A stretch of 64,000 nucleotides of DNA from Hyphococcus sp. (GTDB lineage Bacteria > Pseudomonadota > Alphaproteobacteria > Caulobacterales > Parvularculaceae). Both the position numbers and the translations under genes were made by a program. This document shows positions 10,163 to 18,604 of the stretch, in pieces. The notes under the pieces are model-generated. The model was given only the letters and a program-made list of their open reading frames with translations, searched no databases and was not told the DNA's origin. The stretch is taken from positions 1-64,000 of the forward strand of contig JAJFGA010000074.1 in the NCBI GenBank assembly GCA_021776375.1. Reading direction: 5' to 3'. How positions within the stretch are numbered: position 1 is the first letter of the stretch; each line of letters opens with the position of its first letter.

Positions 10163-11107
10163 TTAATCGAACAGGCTTGAGACCGATTCTTCGTTTGCAA
10201 TGCGCCGGATCGCTTCTCCGAGAAGGGTGGAGATCGTGACTTGCTCGATCTTCGGACATGCGGCGACGTCGGTCGGCGCTTCAATCGAATCGGTGATAAT
10301 CAGCCGGGTCAGCGCATCGGCCTTCATGATCCGCGCGGCGGCATTATCGGAAAGAACGCCGTGGGTGACGCACGCGGAAACGCTTTTTGCGCCCTTATCC
10401 ATGATCGCTTGGGCCGCATTGCAAAGCGTGCCGCCGGAATCGATGATGTCGTCAAAAATAAAACAGTGCCGGCCGTCAACATCGCCGATTATGTTCATCA
10501 CTTCCGACTGACCGGGTCCCTCGCGGCGCTTATCGACGATCGCCAGAGGCCGCTGGTCGAGGCGTTTTGACAGCGCCCGCGCACGGACAACACCGCCGAC
10601 ATCGGGAGAAACCACCGTCAAGTCATCGAGATTGTGGTTGAAAATCTCGCGTGCGCGCCGGTCAAATTCCTTCACCGCAAACAGGTTGTCGGTCGGGATA
10701 TCGAAAAAGCCCTGGATCTGGCCGGCATGCAAATCGAGCGTCAAAACCCGGTCGGCGCCGGCGGTGGTGATGAGGTTGGCCACCAGCTTTGCCGAGATCG
10801 GCGTGCGCGGCCCGGCCTTGCGGTCCTGACGGGCATAGCCGAAATAGGGGATGACCGCGGTGACCCGGGTAGCTGAAGCGCGGGTCAGCGCGTCGATGAT
10901 GATCAACAATTCCATCAGGTGATCATTCGCCGGATGCGACGTCGATTGGATGACGAAAACATCCTCGCCGCGGACATTTTCCTGAATCTCAACGAAGACT
11001 TCGCCGTCTTTAAATGTCTTGATGTCCGCGACGGCCAAGCTGGTCGTCAAGTTGCGGGCAATGGCCTGACTAAGACGGCGATTTGAGTTCCCCGCGATCA
11101 GTTTCAT
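10163..11107 (-). CDS. prs: Ribose-phosphate pyrophosphokinase (PRPP synthetase)
   Basis: 314-residue PRPP synthetase. It converts ribose 5-phosphate and ATP into phosphoribosyl pyrophosphate for purine, pyrimidine, NAD, histidine and tryptophan synthesis in the cytoplasm. Signatures are the flexible-loop region [10 protein letters not shown], the metal-binding [14 protein letters not shown] segment, [13 protein letters not shown] and the PRPP-binding [15 protein letters not shown]. Length is normal for the family. ATG at 11107 follows AAGGAG. It lies 89 bases downstream of pgeF on the same strand, so it could be the last gene of the lgt operon or have its own promoter in the gap. Confidence 0.97.
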   Translation of the reverse strand: MKLIAGNSNRRLSQAIARNLTTSLAVADIKTFKDGEVFVEIQENVRGEDVFVIQSTSHPANDHLMELLIIIDALTRASATRVTAVIPYFGYARQDRKAGPRTPISAKLVANLITTAGADRVLTLDLHAGQIQGFFDIPTDNLFAVKEFDRRAREIFNHNLDDLTVVSPDVGGVVRARALSKRLDQRPLAIVDKRREGPGQSEVMNIIGDVDGRHCFIFDDIIDSGGTLCNAAQAIMDKGAKSVSACVTHGVLSDNAAARIMKADALTRLIITDSIEAPTDVAACPKIEQVTISTLLGEAIRRIANEESVSSLFD

Positions 11108-11196
11108 GATCTAAACTCCTTGACCTATGCCTAGTTTCATCGCGGGTTTCATGACGGTTTCTGGACTGCCGCGCAACCCCGCTGTGCGAGGATTTT

Positions 11197-11967
11197 TCAC
11201 CGGATCACAATCGCCGAAAGGTTACGCCCATAGTCGGTTTCAGCGCGCCGCCGGCTGGCCCGGTAGCTGAAATATGCCTCCGGCGCGGCAAGGGTGCAGT
11301 GCCCGAGATCGTCGATCTGCGATACCCCGGATTGGCGCAGACGCCATGCGCCGAAACCAGCAAGGTCGAGCTGGCGTTTTTTGGTCGATTTGCCGGGCGT
11401 GAAGAATGTCTCTGCGTCGGTGAACTTTTCCGTGAAAGCGCCAACCAGATCGAGTCCGACTTCAAAATTGGATTGTTGCAAGCAAGGCCCGAGGGCTGCA
11501 CGGATATCGCAGCGGTCGGCGCCAAGGCGCTCCATCGCCGCAACGGTGTTCTCCAGGACGCCGGCCAGCGCTCCGCGCCAGCCCGCATGTGCGGCGCCGA
11601 TGACGCCAGCCTTTGGGTCTGCTAACAGCCATGCCATGCAGTCAGCCGCGAGGACGCCGAGCACCAAGTCGCGGGTCTGGGTGACAAGCCCGTCGGCCTT
11701 TGCCGGCGCCCCTGGCCAGGCTGCATCGACTATCACAACTTCGGCTGAATGGATCTGGTAATTCGTCACCAGCCTGTCCGCATCGCAGCCCAGCGCCGCC
11801 GCGCAGCGCCGCCGGTTCTCCTTCACATCATCAGGCCTGTCGTCAGACCCGGGGCCGACATTGAGGGACGCATAAACGCCGGTTGAAACGCCGCCTGCGC
11901 GGCCGAAAAACCCGTGCACAAGGTTAGGCGCCGCCAACAGCGGCGATGTCAGAAAAGGCGGCGTCAT
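11197..11967 (-). CDS. pgeF: Peptidoglycan editing factor PgeF (YfiH, multicopper oxidase-like fold)
   Basis: 256-residue YfiH/PgeF protein. Members remove mis-incorporated L-serine from the second position of UDP-MurNAc peptides and have also been reported as purine nucleoside-active enzymes. The metal-site residues are visible: His in YQIHSAEV, Cys in LAADCMAWLL and His in GAAHAGWRGA. GRAGGVSTGVYASLNVG near the N terminus and GPCLQQSNFEVG in the middle are family signatures. Its ATG overlaps the stop of the upstream methyltransferase as ATGA, so translation is coupled. The order lgt, methyltransferase, pgeF is common in alphaproteobacteria and places the gene in an envelope-maturation operon. 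Confidence 0.93.
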   Translation of the reverse strand: MTPPFLTSPLLAAPNLVHGFFGRAGGVSTGVYASLNVGPGSDDRPDDVKENRRRCAAALGCDADRLVTNYQIHSAEVVIVDAAWPGAPAKADGLVTQTRDLVLGVLAADCMAWLLADPKAGVIGAAHAGWRGALAGVLENTVAAMERLGADRCDIRAALGPCLQQSNFEVGLDLVGAFTEKFTDAETFFTPGKSTKKRQLDLAGFGAWRLRQSGVSQIDDLGHCTLAAPEAYFSYRASRRRAETDYGRNLSAIVIR

Positions 11968-13082
11968 AAGTCTTCAAACCCGGACGGTGCGGGAAGGCTC
12001 GGCGCGCAAACGCACATTATCTTGAAAATTTCCCCCATCTGGTCCGGCGAGGCGATCCGGTAGGCGCCGGCGCGAATGGTTTTCGCCTGCTCGGCTGTTT
12101 TGCCTTTGCACAGCATCTCGACACGGATGTTGAGGCCCAACCGTTCAAGAAATTCCCCCTGGCTGACGGACCCGTGCACCACTGCGCCATGGTCTATCGC
12201 GGCAGCGCCAAGCGCTTCAAAATCGACATGGGCAGTTACGTCAGCGCGGCCGGGGGAGGCGAGCGGTGGCCAAAACTTGTGCGCGCGCACGGCTTGCAAG
12301 GTCTCTCCCATGCCGGAATGTATGTGCCCGTAATCGATGATCAAGGCTTGCCCACCATGCTTGGTCAGGAGATCGCTGAGGTCGGCGATGAAGTCACGCG
12401 CTGCAAATGATATCTCCACGATATCGCCTTCTTTGCTGGCGGATATTGCAGGCAAGCTCAGCGTATCCGGCGGCGGGGTTTTGCCAAGAACGAAACCTAG
12501 TCCGGTTTGATCGGCGTTGAGCCCAACCAAGCGTTCGCGCCAGCCGAATTTGACACGTTGATATTGATGGATCGGCAGGCAGTCGAAGAACTCGTTGGCG
12601 ATAATCAGCGACGGCGCCGGGGGAATGTCGGCAAATTCATCCGCCCACATCGGATCAAGCCCCGAGCCGCGCAGACGTTTTTGTTGCTCGACGCGGAGCC
12701 GGCCGGAGGTTTCCAGAAGCCAGAGATGTGCGCCTCTAATGAATTCCGGACGCAGACGTGCGGCGCGCAGAATGTCTTCCATCAGGACGCCGCGGCCGGG
12801 TCCGAGTTCGATAAGGTTGAAATCGTCGGGCGAGCCCATGGCGCGCCAGGCTTCGACGAGCCAAAGCCCGATCAGCTCGCCGAATGTTTGGCTGATTTCG
12901 GGTGCTGTTATGAAATCGCCGTCAGCGCCAATCGGCGTCTGGCTCATATAATAGCCGTCATGAGGGTGGCCGAGCGCATCGGCCATATAGTCGGCGACTG
13001 TGATCGGTCCTTTGAGTTTAATGAGATTGACCAAGCGTTCTTCAAGCGGCGTCGGCTCCGCCGTTCCGACAGCGTCGGTCAT
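11964..13082 (-). CDS. SAM-dependent methyltransferase, MidA/NDUFAF7 family
   Basis: 372-residue class I methyltransferase of the NDUFAF7 (MidA) family. The mitochondrial homologue methylates an arginine of a complex I subunit during assembly; the bacterial target is not settled. The SAM loop is LIELGPGRGVLMEDILRA, followed by LLETSGRLRV and IIANEFFDCLPI. The N-terminal ITVADYMADALGHP and FITAPEISQTFGELIG motifs are diagnostic, as is IIDYGH later. I take the ATG at 13082 because it overlaps the lgt stop as ATGA; a longer frame to 13130 would overlap lgt by over 50 bases. The stop overlaps the pgeF start in the same way, making three coupled genes. Confidence 0.9.
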   Translation of the reverse strand: MTDAVGTAEPTPLEERLVNLIKLKGPITVADYMADALGHPHDGYYMSQTPIGADGDFITAPEISQTFGELIGLWLVEAWRAMGSPDDFNLIELGPGRGVLMEDILRAARLRPEFIRGAHLWLLETSGRLRVEQQKRLRGSGLDPMWADEFADIPPAPSLIIANEFFDCLPIHQYQRVKFGWRERLVGLNADQTGLGFVLGKTPPPDTLSLPAISASKEGDIVEISFAARDFIADLSDLLTKHGGQALIIDYGHIHSGMGETLQAVRAHKFWPPLASPGRADVTAHVDFEALGAAAIDHGAVVHGSVSQGEFLERLGLNIRVEMLCKGKTAEQAKTIRAGAYRIASPDQMGEIFKIMCVCAPSLPAPSGFEDL

Positions 13083-13933
13083 TTCGCTATGCTCTCGCTT
13101 GGTTTCATCCTTGTGCGCCATATCATCCACAGGCCGAGCGCCAGCATCGGTAACGACAATATCATTCCCATGGTGATGCCGAGCGGAAAGTCCGGCATAT
13201 GCGCGTCCGGCTCGCGGAAATTTTCGATAAAAATGCGCGACAGAGAATAGCCGGCGAGGAACAAGCCGATGGTCGCGCCCGGGCGTTTGAGGAAATTGAA
13301 GGAATGGGTTGCAATACGAATGACAAGGAACAAGACAATCCCTTCCAGCGCCGCCTCATAGAGTTGGCTTGGATGGCGCGCGAGGCCAAGGGGGTCGGAG
13401 GGGAACACCATCGACCACGGTCCGTCCCAGGGGCGGCCATAAAGCTCGGCGTTGATAAAGTTCGCCATGCGGCCAAAAAACAACCCGAATGGCGCCGCGG
13501 CGGCGAACAAATCTCCGAGCGACAGGCCATCGAGCTTGTATTTGCGGGCGAAGAAAAACCCAGCAAGCGTGACCCCGATCAACCCGCCATGAAACGACAT
13601 GCCTCCGTGCCACAGCATCAACGCTGGCGGGAAGGGTAGGAACCCAAAAATCGGCTGCCAGGGCTGGATCAGAATCGCGGGTTCGTAGAACAGAATATAG
13701 CCGATGCGCCCGCCGGCCATCGCCCCGATAGCGACCCAGAAAATCACATCGTCGAGGAGAGCCCGGGTAAGCGGCGCGCCGTTCTTTGGCCACAGGCCGG
13801 TGTTCTTGAGCAGCCGCGCCAGATACCACCAGCCCGCCGCCAGCCCGCCAATATAGGCGAGCGAGTACCAGCGGATCGGCAGGGGGCCCAGCTGTAGGGC
13901 GACTGGGTCAATATTGGGATAGGGTATGCTCAT
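13079..13933 (-). CDS. lgt: Prolipoprotein diacylglyceryl transferase
   Basis: 284-residue inner-membrane enzyme that transfers diacylglycerol from phosphatidylglycerol to the lipobox cysteine of prolipoproteins, the first step of lipoprotein maturation. Recognisable are the N-terminal IRWYSLAYIGGLAAGW helix, the GGRIGYILFYE segment, the HGGMSFHGGLIG signature carrying the essential His, the GRMANFINAELYGRPWDG signature, and HPSQLYEAALEG. About seven membrane helices are visible. It is the first gene of the coupled lgt - methyltransferase - pgeF chain. A modest GGCGAG site precedes the ATG at 13933. Length is normal. Confidence 0.97.
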   Translation of the reverse strand: MSIPYPNIDPVALQLGPLPIRWYSLAYIGGLAAGWWYLARLLKNTGLWPKNGAPLTRALLDDVIFWVAIGAMAGGRIGYILFYEPAILIQPWQPIFGFLPFPPALMLWHGGMSFHGGLIGVTLAGFFFARKYKLDGLSLGDLFAAAAPFGLFFGRMANFINAELYGRPWDGPWSMVFPSDPLGLARHPSQLYEAALEGIVLFLVIRIATHSFNFLKRPGATIGLFLAGYSLSRIFIENFREPDAHMPDFPLGITMGMILSLPMLALGLWMIWRTRMKPSESIAK

Positions 13934-14048
13934 TTCACTCGCCAGGTAACTCGCGGATTTAGAAAAACGTGCGTCTCAATAGCGCGGTTCTTCGCCCCTG
14001 TCGCCCCACGCCTCGCCGTTCTATATAGGCATGTGAAAGGATTTTTCG

Positions 14049-14297
14049 ATGCAGACACAGAGTGCTATTTTTGATGAGATTGCCAAGCTGATGACCGAGG
14101 CGGCTGGTGCGGCGGACGGCGTGCGCCGTGAAGCGGAAACGGCGATGAAAAGCCAGCTTCAGCGGTTGATCGCCGATATGGATTTTGTCCCCCGTGAGGA
14201 GTTTGACGCGGTGCGCGATATGGCTCGCGCCGCGCGTGAGGAAAACGCAGCCCTTAAGGCGCGCATTGCAGCACTGGAGGAAAGAGCCGGCGCCTGA
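14049..14297 (+). CDS. ubiK: Ubiquinone biosynthesis accessory factor UbiK (BMFP/YqiC family)
   Basis: 82-residue helical protein of the YqiC/UbiK family. UbiK is an accessory factor that binds UbiJ and lipids and helps aerobic ubiquinone synthesis. The sequence shows the family pattern: an N-terminal amphipathic helix (IFDEIAKLMTEAAG), a middle helix ending in DFVPREEFDAVRDMA, and a C-terminal coiled coil rich in Ala/Glu/Arg (EENAALKARIAALEER). ATG at 14049 follows AAAGGA. It is divergent from lgt and heads a short plus-strand series with the YbjN-like gene and proC, an arrangement often seen in alphaproteobacteria. Confidence 0.85.
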   Translation: MQTQSAIFDEIAKLMTEAAGAADGVRREAETAMKSQLQRLIADMDFVPREEFDAVRDMARAAREENAALKARIAALEERAGA

Positions 14298-14431
14298 CAT
14301 CGGGGCATGAGGAAAAGCTTTCCCCGTGGAAAATCAGTCTAATCGAATCATTTGCCGCCCGCCCGAATCGGCGCGTTTTGTTGATTGAAGCGGCTCGAGA
14401 AGAGCCGCCTGAATTGAAAAAAGGGCCGCTG

Positions 14432-14935
14432 ATGTCAATTGAACTGATCCGTAAGCCAAGCAAGGCCATTGATCCACTGGCGGCGCTCGAATCGGCGGCG
14501 GAAAATCTCGGCTTTGAGATGGAGCGCGTCAGCGATTCTGAACTGCATGTGATGCTCCCCGGTGTGTGGCGTGATTTGGGATTGTGGTTCACCTGGCGTT
14601 CGGAATTATCGACCATGCAGATGGGCGCTCCAATTGACCTGAAGGCGCCTGCTGGCCGGGTCGATGAAGCCAGCCGTCTAGTCACTATGGTCAATGAACG
14701 TCTCTGGGTCGGGCATTTCGATCTTTGGGCGGATGATAAAAGCATCGTCTATCGCAACGCCGCGATCCTGCCCGAGGGCGGCGCGCTCGACCAGGGCCAG
14801 GGCGAGGCGCTGATCCGCGCATCTGCCGAGGCGGTCGACCGGTTTTACCCGGCGTTCAACTTTCTGGTCTGGGGCGGCAAGAACCCGGATGATGCGTTGA
14901 AAGCTTCGCTTTTCGAAACCGCCGGAAACGCGTAG
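14432..14935 (+). CDS. YbjN domain-containing protein
   Basis: 167-residue cytoplasmic protein with a YbjN-type fold, related to type III secretion chaperone-like proteins. The conserved pattern includes LHVMLPGVWRDLGLWFTWR, AGRVDEASRLVTMVNERLWVGHFDLW and the RNAAILPEGG turn. The role of YbjN proteins is poorly defined; they influence stress and motility phenotypes in enterobacteria. The ATG at 14432 is preceded by AAGG at 7 bases, whereas the longer frame from 14378 would need a TTG start. It lies 10 bases upstream of proC on the same strand, so cotranscription is likely. Confidence 0.8.
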   Translation: MSIELIRKPSKAIDPLAALESAAENLGFEMERVSDSELHVMLPGVWRDLGLWFTWRSELSTMQMGAPIDLKAPAGRVDEASRLVTMVNERLWVGHFDLWADDKSIVYRNAAILPEGGALDQGQGEALIRASAEAVDRFYPAFNFLVWGGKNPDDALKASLFETAGNA

Positions 14936-14945
14936 ACTCTCGTCT

Positions 14946-15770
14946 ATGAGACACAAACCTTCTGTAGCCCTCATCGGCGCTGGTGCGATGGGCGGTGCGT
15001 TATTGCGCGGCTGGCTTGCCGGCGACGTGATCGCGCCGTCGCGCTCGGCGGTGTTTGATCCCGCAATTGACGGCGAGATGAAAACCTTGTGTGCGAGCCA
15101 TGGTGTTGCGCACAATCCGCCACTCGACGATGTCTATAAGGCCGGCATTGATGCGGTGGTGATCGCGGTAAAACCACAAATGGCAAACGAGGTGTTGGGA
15201 CAATTTGCCGGGCTTGCAAGCCAGGCGATCGTGATTTCGGTCATGGCCGGCAAGACCATCGCCGGCATATCCGCAGCGCTCGGCGGCGCCAGGAAAATCG
15301 CGCGCACGATGCCCAATTTGCCGGCCGCCATTGGCAAGGGAGTAAGCGGACTTTATGCGGCGGAAGCTGTCGATGATGCCGGTCGAGATCTGGTTGAAGT
15401 GCTGATGCGCGCTGCCGGTGAGACGGTCTGGGTGAGCGCGGAGGCGGATATTGATTTCGTCACTGCGATTTCCGGTTCTGGCCCCGCCTATTATTTTCTG
15501 TTGACCGAGGCGTTGGCCGAAGCGGGTGAGGCGTTGGGGCTTTCAAAAGAAACGGCTGCAAAACTCGCCAGGGCGACCTTCACTGGCGCCGGCGCGCTGA
15601 TGGAAACCGAGGCTCGAAGTCCGGCGCATATACGCCGCGCTGTAACGTCGCCCGGCGGCACAACCGAAGCGGCGCTCAACATTCTTGACGGCGACGCCAA
15701 GGCGCTAGGCCGGCTGGTTAATGAAGCGGTGAGGGCCGCTGCGGCGCGTGCGCGCGATCTGTCAGATTAG
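14946..15770 (+). CDS. proC: Pyrroline-5-carboxylate reductase
   Basis: 274-residue cytoplasmic enzyme for the last step of proline synthesis, reducing 1-pyrroline-5-carboxylate with NAD(P)H. The Rossmann motif VALIGAGAMGGALLRGWL is at the N terminus, VIAVKPQ in the middle and RTMPNLPAAIGKGVSGLY after it. The C-terminal domain has the signature region ISGSGPAYYFLLTEAL and the RRAVTSPGGTTEAAL motif. Full length with no oddities. It begins 10 bases after the YbjN-like gene and lacks a strong ribosome site of its own, which suggests coupling to that gene. Confidence 0.96.
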   Translation: MRHKPSVALIGAGAMGGALLRGWLAGDVIAPSRSAVFDPAIDGEMKTLCASHGVAHNPPLDDVYKAGIDAVVIAVKPQMANEVLGQFAGLASQAIVISVMAGKTIAGISAALGGARKIARTMPNLPAAIGKGVSGLYAAEAVDDAGRDLVEVLMRAAGETVWVSAEADIDFVTAISGSGPAYYFLLTEALAEAGEALGLSKETAAKLARATFTGAGALMETEARSPAHIRRAVTSPGGTTEAALNILDGDAKALGRLVNEAVRAAAARARDLSD

Positions 15771-15864
15771 TTCTGTTCAGGCAACGATAATAATTCTCTA
15801 TACGGATTTATAGAATGTTATGTTATCGCAATGAGGCAGTGCTTCGTCCTTTCGCCACATTTTG

Positions 15865-15902
15865 AACACAACACTCACGCGCCTTTGAGGGTGAGTTGTG
15901 TT
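15865..15902. other. Strong stem-loop between proC and the His-rich protein gene
   Basis: AACACAA (15865-15871) pairs with TTGTGTT (15896-15902), and after a small bulge TCAC/GTGA extends the stem, leaving a roughly 12-base loop. No T-run follows, so it is not a classical intrinsic terminator. It lies 75 bases before the start of the His-rich secreted protein and could end proC transcription or act in that gene's leader. Confidence 0.5.
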
Positions 15903-15976
15903 GACCGTGACGGCGACAGGCGCAACATTTGGGGCAGGGCTCGAGCGGGGGCTTTGAGCGTCTTAAGGAGAGCAAC

Positions 15977-16498
15977 ATGCCCATTATCGATTTGACAATA
16001 GTAAAGTACGCAGCAGCAGCGACCGCAGCACTGGGATTGGTCGCATTTGCGCCATCCGCGTCGGCGAGCGACAGTAATTCATCCGCGTCCGTTTACGTTA
16101 GCACCGGTAACGTCAGCGTTGGTTATAGTTCAGGTCGTTCTGGCTCCGGCTATACTGTCAATGTCAGCGACAGCCATCACGGCAATAGAGGCCATCACCG
16201 CAGCCGGCGCCATAACAGTCATCGCAGCGGTCATCACAAAAGCGGTCATCGTAACGGCCATCGCAGCAGCCATAACAATCGCGGCCATCGTCGCAGCTAT
16301 TCCGGTCACAACAGCCACCGGTCTGGGCAATACAATACTGGCTATTCCAGCGGTAATAAATGCCGTGCAGTTCAAAAAGACGGTTATTGGAAGGGCACGA
16401 AAGCCCTTGTCGGCGGGACTATGTGCTATGACAGCTATGGTCAAAGCTACATTGTTTCCGGCAGCCGTTACCTGATCAAATATTACGACTACTATTAG
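15977..16498 (+). CDS. Secreted histidine-rich low-complexity protein
   Basis: 173-residue exported protein of unknown function. A signal peptide (about 1-33, ending SASA/SDS) is followed by a Ser/Gly/Val-rich stretch and a tract (about 66-122) dominated by His, Arg, Ser, Gly and Asn in repeated HRSGHH, GHRNGHR and HNSHRSG units. The C-terminal part (about 125-173) is a compact Tyr/Gly-rich region with two cysteines (NKCRAVQKDGYWKG, GTMCYDSYGQSY) that could form a disulfide. The His tract suggests metal binding, by analogy only. ATG at 15977 follows a strong AAGGAG; the longer frame from 15929 lacks one. A terminator follows directly, so it is probably a single-gene unit. Confidence 0.75.
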   Translation: MPIIDLTIVKYAAAATAALGLVAFAPSASASDSNSSASVYVSTGNVSVGYSSGRSGSGYTVNVSDSHHGNRGHHRSRRHNSHRSGHHKSGHRNGHRSSHNNRGHRRSYSGHNSHRSGQYNTGYSSGNKCRAVQKDGYWKGTKALVGGTMCYDSYGQSYIVSGSRYLIKYYDYY

Positions 16499-16524
16499 AG
16501 CCTGCATTATTCGCGCAGTATGCA

Positions 16525-16560
16525 GCCCTCCCATGGTTTACGTGGGAGGGCATTTACTAT
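16525..16560 (+). terminator. Terminator-like hairpin after the His-rich protein gene
   Basis: GCCCTCCCA (16525-16533) pairs perfectly with TGGGAGGGC (16543-16551) across a 9-base loop. The following ATTTACTAT is only weakly T-rich. It separates two convergent genes, 27 bases after the plus-strand stop. Confidence 0.75.
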
Positions 16561-16573
16561 GTACGCACTTACA

Positions 16574-17884
16574 TTAAATTGGCAGGCGGATGGTCGCCCT
16601 TAAGCCCCCTTTTGGGGATCTGTCGAGCGTTACCTCGCCGCCATGGGATCGGACAACATCCCGCACCACCGTCAACCCAAGCCCCATGCCGCTTTCATTT
16701 AAATTGCGCGCTTCGTCGAGACGGGTGAAGGGTTTGAAAGTTTCATCGTATAAATTTTTGTCAACACCCGGCCCGTCATCATCGACATAGATTTCTATAT
16801 GGCGTTCTGTGGGTGCGGCGCTGACCCAGACATTATTCGCATGACGCAAGCTATTGTTGACGAGGTTGCTGACGGCGCGTTGTAGCGCGCTGCGCCGTGC
16901 GGCGACGGCGAGGCCGGCGGGGATATCGACCTGGAGTTTATGGCCGGTGCGTTTGGTGTTGCTTTCAACCTCGCGGATCATTTCGCCAAGGTCGAACACA
17001 TCTGGGTCTTCGTCTGAGGCTTCGCTGCGTGCAAATTCGAGATAAGCCTCGACCATGCGCTCCATTTCCAGAACGTCATTTCGCAAAGCGGAGACTTCCG
17101 GCGTGTTTGGCTCCATCGCCAACGCAAGCTTGATCCGGGTGAGCGGCGTGCGAAGATCGTGACTGACGCCGGCCAGCATAGTGGTGCGCTGTTCAAGCTG
17201 ACGCTTGATGCGCTCGCGCATGGCGATAAATGCATAGCCAGCTTTTCTGACTTCAGTAGCGCCGGTCGGGCGGTAATCCGGCGCATCGCGCCCACGCCCA
17301 AAGGCTTCGGCCGCACTTGCAAGACGCAAGATTGAACGCACCTGATTGCGAAGGAACACGATTGCAATCCCGCCCAAAAGAACAGATGTGCTGATCAGCC
17401 AGAACAGGAAAATCGGTCCGGTGGTTGCAAACACCCGGTCGCGATAAGCAAAGAAAATCAACAACCCGTCATCAAGCCGCACGCGCACTTCTACGAAAGC
17501 CGGCCAGCTTCTTGTGTTGAACCAATAGGGCTGATCAAGAGCCTCGCCGAGCCGACGTTCCAGCGTCGAATTGTAAGCATTAAACCGCGATAGTTTATCC
17601 TTTTGGGGTATGCCGCCGCCGGCTTCAAACCGGACACTGAGGTCGAGGTCATCGAGCGCCCATTGCTCTATGTCAGCACGCTCCGACGGCTCTGGATTTT
17701 CCTCGTAAAGCCGCGTCACCAGTGCAATTTGTCCGGCGACATTGGCTGACAAATTCGCCGTCACCAAATCCCAGTGGCGGTTGAAGAACACCACCGTTAC
17801 GACGGCTTGCATCAAAAAGATCGGCAAAATGACAATCAGCACGACGCGCGCATAGAGGCTTTTGGGAAAATATCGCCGCAACAT
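16574..17884 (-). CDS. Sensor histidine kinase, EnvZ-like
   Basis: 436-residue inner-membrane kinase. Two membrane helices (about 14-35 and 155-177) enclose a periplasmic domain of roughly 120 residues. A HAMP linker follows, then the HisKA domain with the phospho-accepting His242 in GVSHDLRTPLTRIKLAL and a HATPase_c domain with its N box (NLVNNSLRHA), DDDGPGVD and GMGLGLTVV glycine boxes. The closest type is EnvZ, which with OmpR sets porin and envelope responses. It follows the response regulator gene by 6 bases on the same strand, so the two form one system. The stimulus cannot be told from the sequence. Confidence 0.9.
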   Translation of the reverse strand: MLRRYFPKSLYARVVLIVILPIFLMQAVVTVVFFNRHWDLVTANLSANVAGQIALVTRLYEENPEPSERADIEQWALDDLDLSVRFEAGGGIPQKDKLSRFNAYNSTLERRLGEALDQPYWFNTRSWPAFVEVRVRLDDGLLIFFAYRDRVFATTGPIFLFWLISTSVLLGGIAIVFLRNQVRSILRLASAAEAFGRGRDAPDYRPTGATEVRKAGYAFIAMRERIKRQLEQRTTMLAGVSHDLRTPLTRIKLALAMEPNTPEVSALRNDVLEMERMVEAYLEFARSEASDEDPDVFDLGEMIREVESNTKRTGHKLQVDIPAGLAVAARRSALQRAVSNLVNNSLRHANNVWVSAAPTERHIEIYVDDDGPGVDKNLYDETFKPFTRLDEARNLNESGMGLGLTVVRDVVRSHGGEVTLDRSPKGGLRATIRLPI

Positions 17885-17890
17885 CGCCGG

Positions 17891-18595
17891 TCAATCCGCC
17901 ATGAGCGCGTAGCCGACGCCGCGCACGGTTTGTAGAAAGATCGGTGCGCGCGGATCCTCTTCGATTTTTTTGCGCAGCCGCGTGACCTGAACATCGACGG
18001 AGCGTTCCAGCGATGTCGATGTCTGCTCAGCCAGCGCCTGACGAGAGATCGCCTCGCCGGGTTTTTGCGCCAGCGCCTTTAACAGGCCTGTCTCTCCGGC
18101 GGTCAGTTTGATTAACTCGCCATTGCGGCGCAATTCGCCGCGGCCGACCGAAAATGTGCAATCGCCGAAGGTGAGCGCCTTGCGGTTGAGCGCTACCGGC
18201 CGCGCTCGGCGCAAAAGCGCATTTGCCCGGAGCACCAATTCGCGCGGTTCAAACGGCTTGGAAAGATAATCGTCCGCGCCGCGTTCCAGCCCCTCAATGC
18301 GATCTTCAGGCAGACCGCGCGCGGTCAAAAGCAATATCGGTACGTTAGAAGCGGCGCGTACGGATTTTGTAAGGTCAAAGCCGGACTCTCCCGGCATCAT
18401 CACATCAAGGATGAGCAAGTCAAACTCGACGCCGCGCAAAAGCCGGCGCGCTTCAGCGGCGTTGCCGGCAGTAGAGGTGCGAAACCCGTTTTCGCTGAGG
18501 TAGCGTTTTAGAAGTGTGCGGATGCGGTCGTCATCATCGACGATGAGGACATGCGCTGCACCTTCTGCAACTTGGTTGAGGTCGGCCATCGCCAT
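17891..18595 (-). CDS. Response regulator, OmpR/PhoB family
   Basis: 234-residue transcription factor partnered with the adjacent EnvZ-like kinase. The receiver domain (about 14-128) has the acidic pocket VDDDDR, the phospho-acceptor Asp64 in LILDVMMPGESG, the switch threonine in LLTARG and the conserved Lys in YLSKPFEPRE. The C-terminal winged helix (about 140-230) is of the Trans_reg_C type: LTAGETGLLKALAQ, the recognition helix region RSVDVQVTRLRKKIEEDP and the VRGVGYAL wing. The gene sits 9 bases after pgsA and 6 before the kinase gene, so a phospholipid gene and the two-component pair are probably cotranscribed. Confidence 0.93.
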   Translation of the reverse strand: MAMADLNQVAEGAAHVLIVDDDDRIRTLLKRYLSENGFRTSTAGNAAEARRLLRGVEFDLLILDVMMPGESGFDLTKSVRAASNVPILLLTARGLPEDRIEGLERGADDYLSKPFEPRELVLRANALLRRARPVALNRKALTFGDCTFSVGRGELRRNGELIKLTAGETGLLKALAQKPGEAISRQALAEQTSTSLERSVDVQVTRLRKKIEEDPRAPIFLQTVRGVGYALMAD

Positions 18596-18604
18596 CGGGT
18601 TCCG

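Noticed and set aside
11205-11761. Open frames on other strands or frames over pgeF
   Set aside because: Produced by GC-rich codon bias; the pgeF frame carries all family motifs.
12507-13250. 247-codon plus-strand frame over the methyltransferase and lgt
   Set aside because: Antisense to two coupled genes with clear motifs; no own ribosome site.
14302-14331. GGAAA-AGC-TTTCC hairpin after ubiK
   Set aside because: Short stem, no T-run, and the YbjN-like gene begins soon after; not convincing as a terminator.
16047-16534. Long alternative frames over the His-rich protein gene on both strands
   Set aside because: They arise from the CAT/GGT repeat composition; the chosen frame has the ribosome site and signal peptide.
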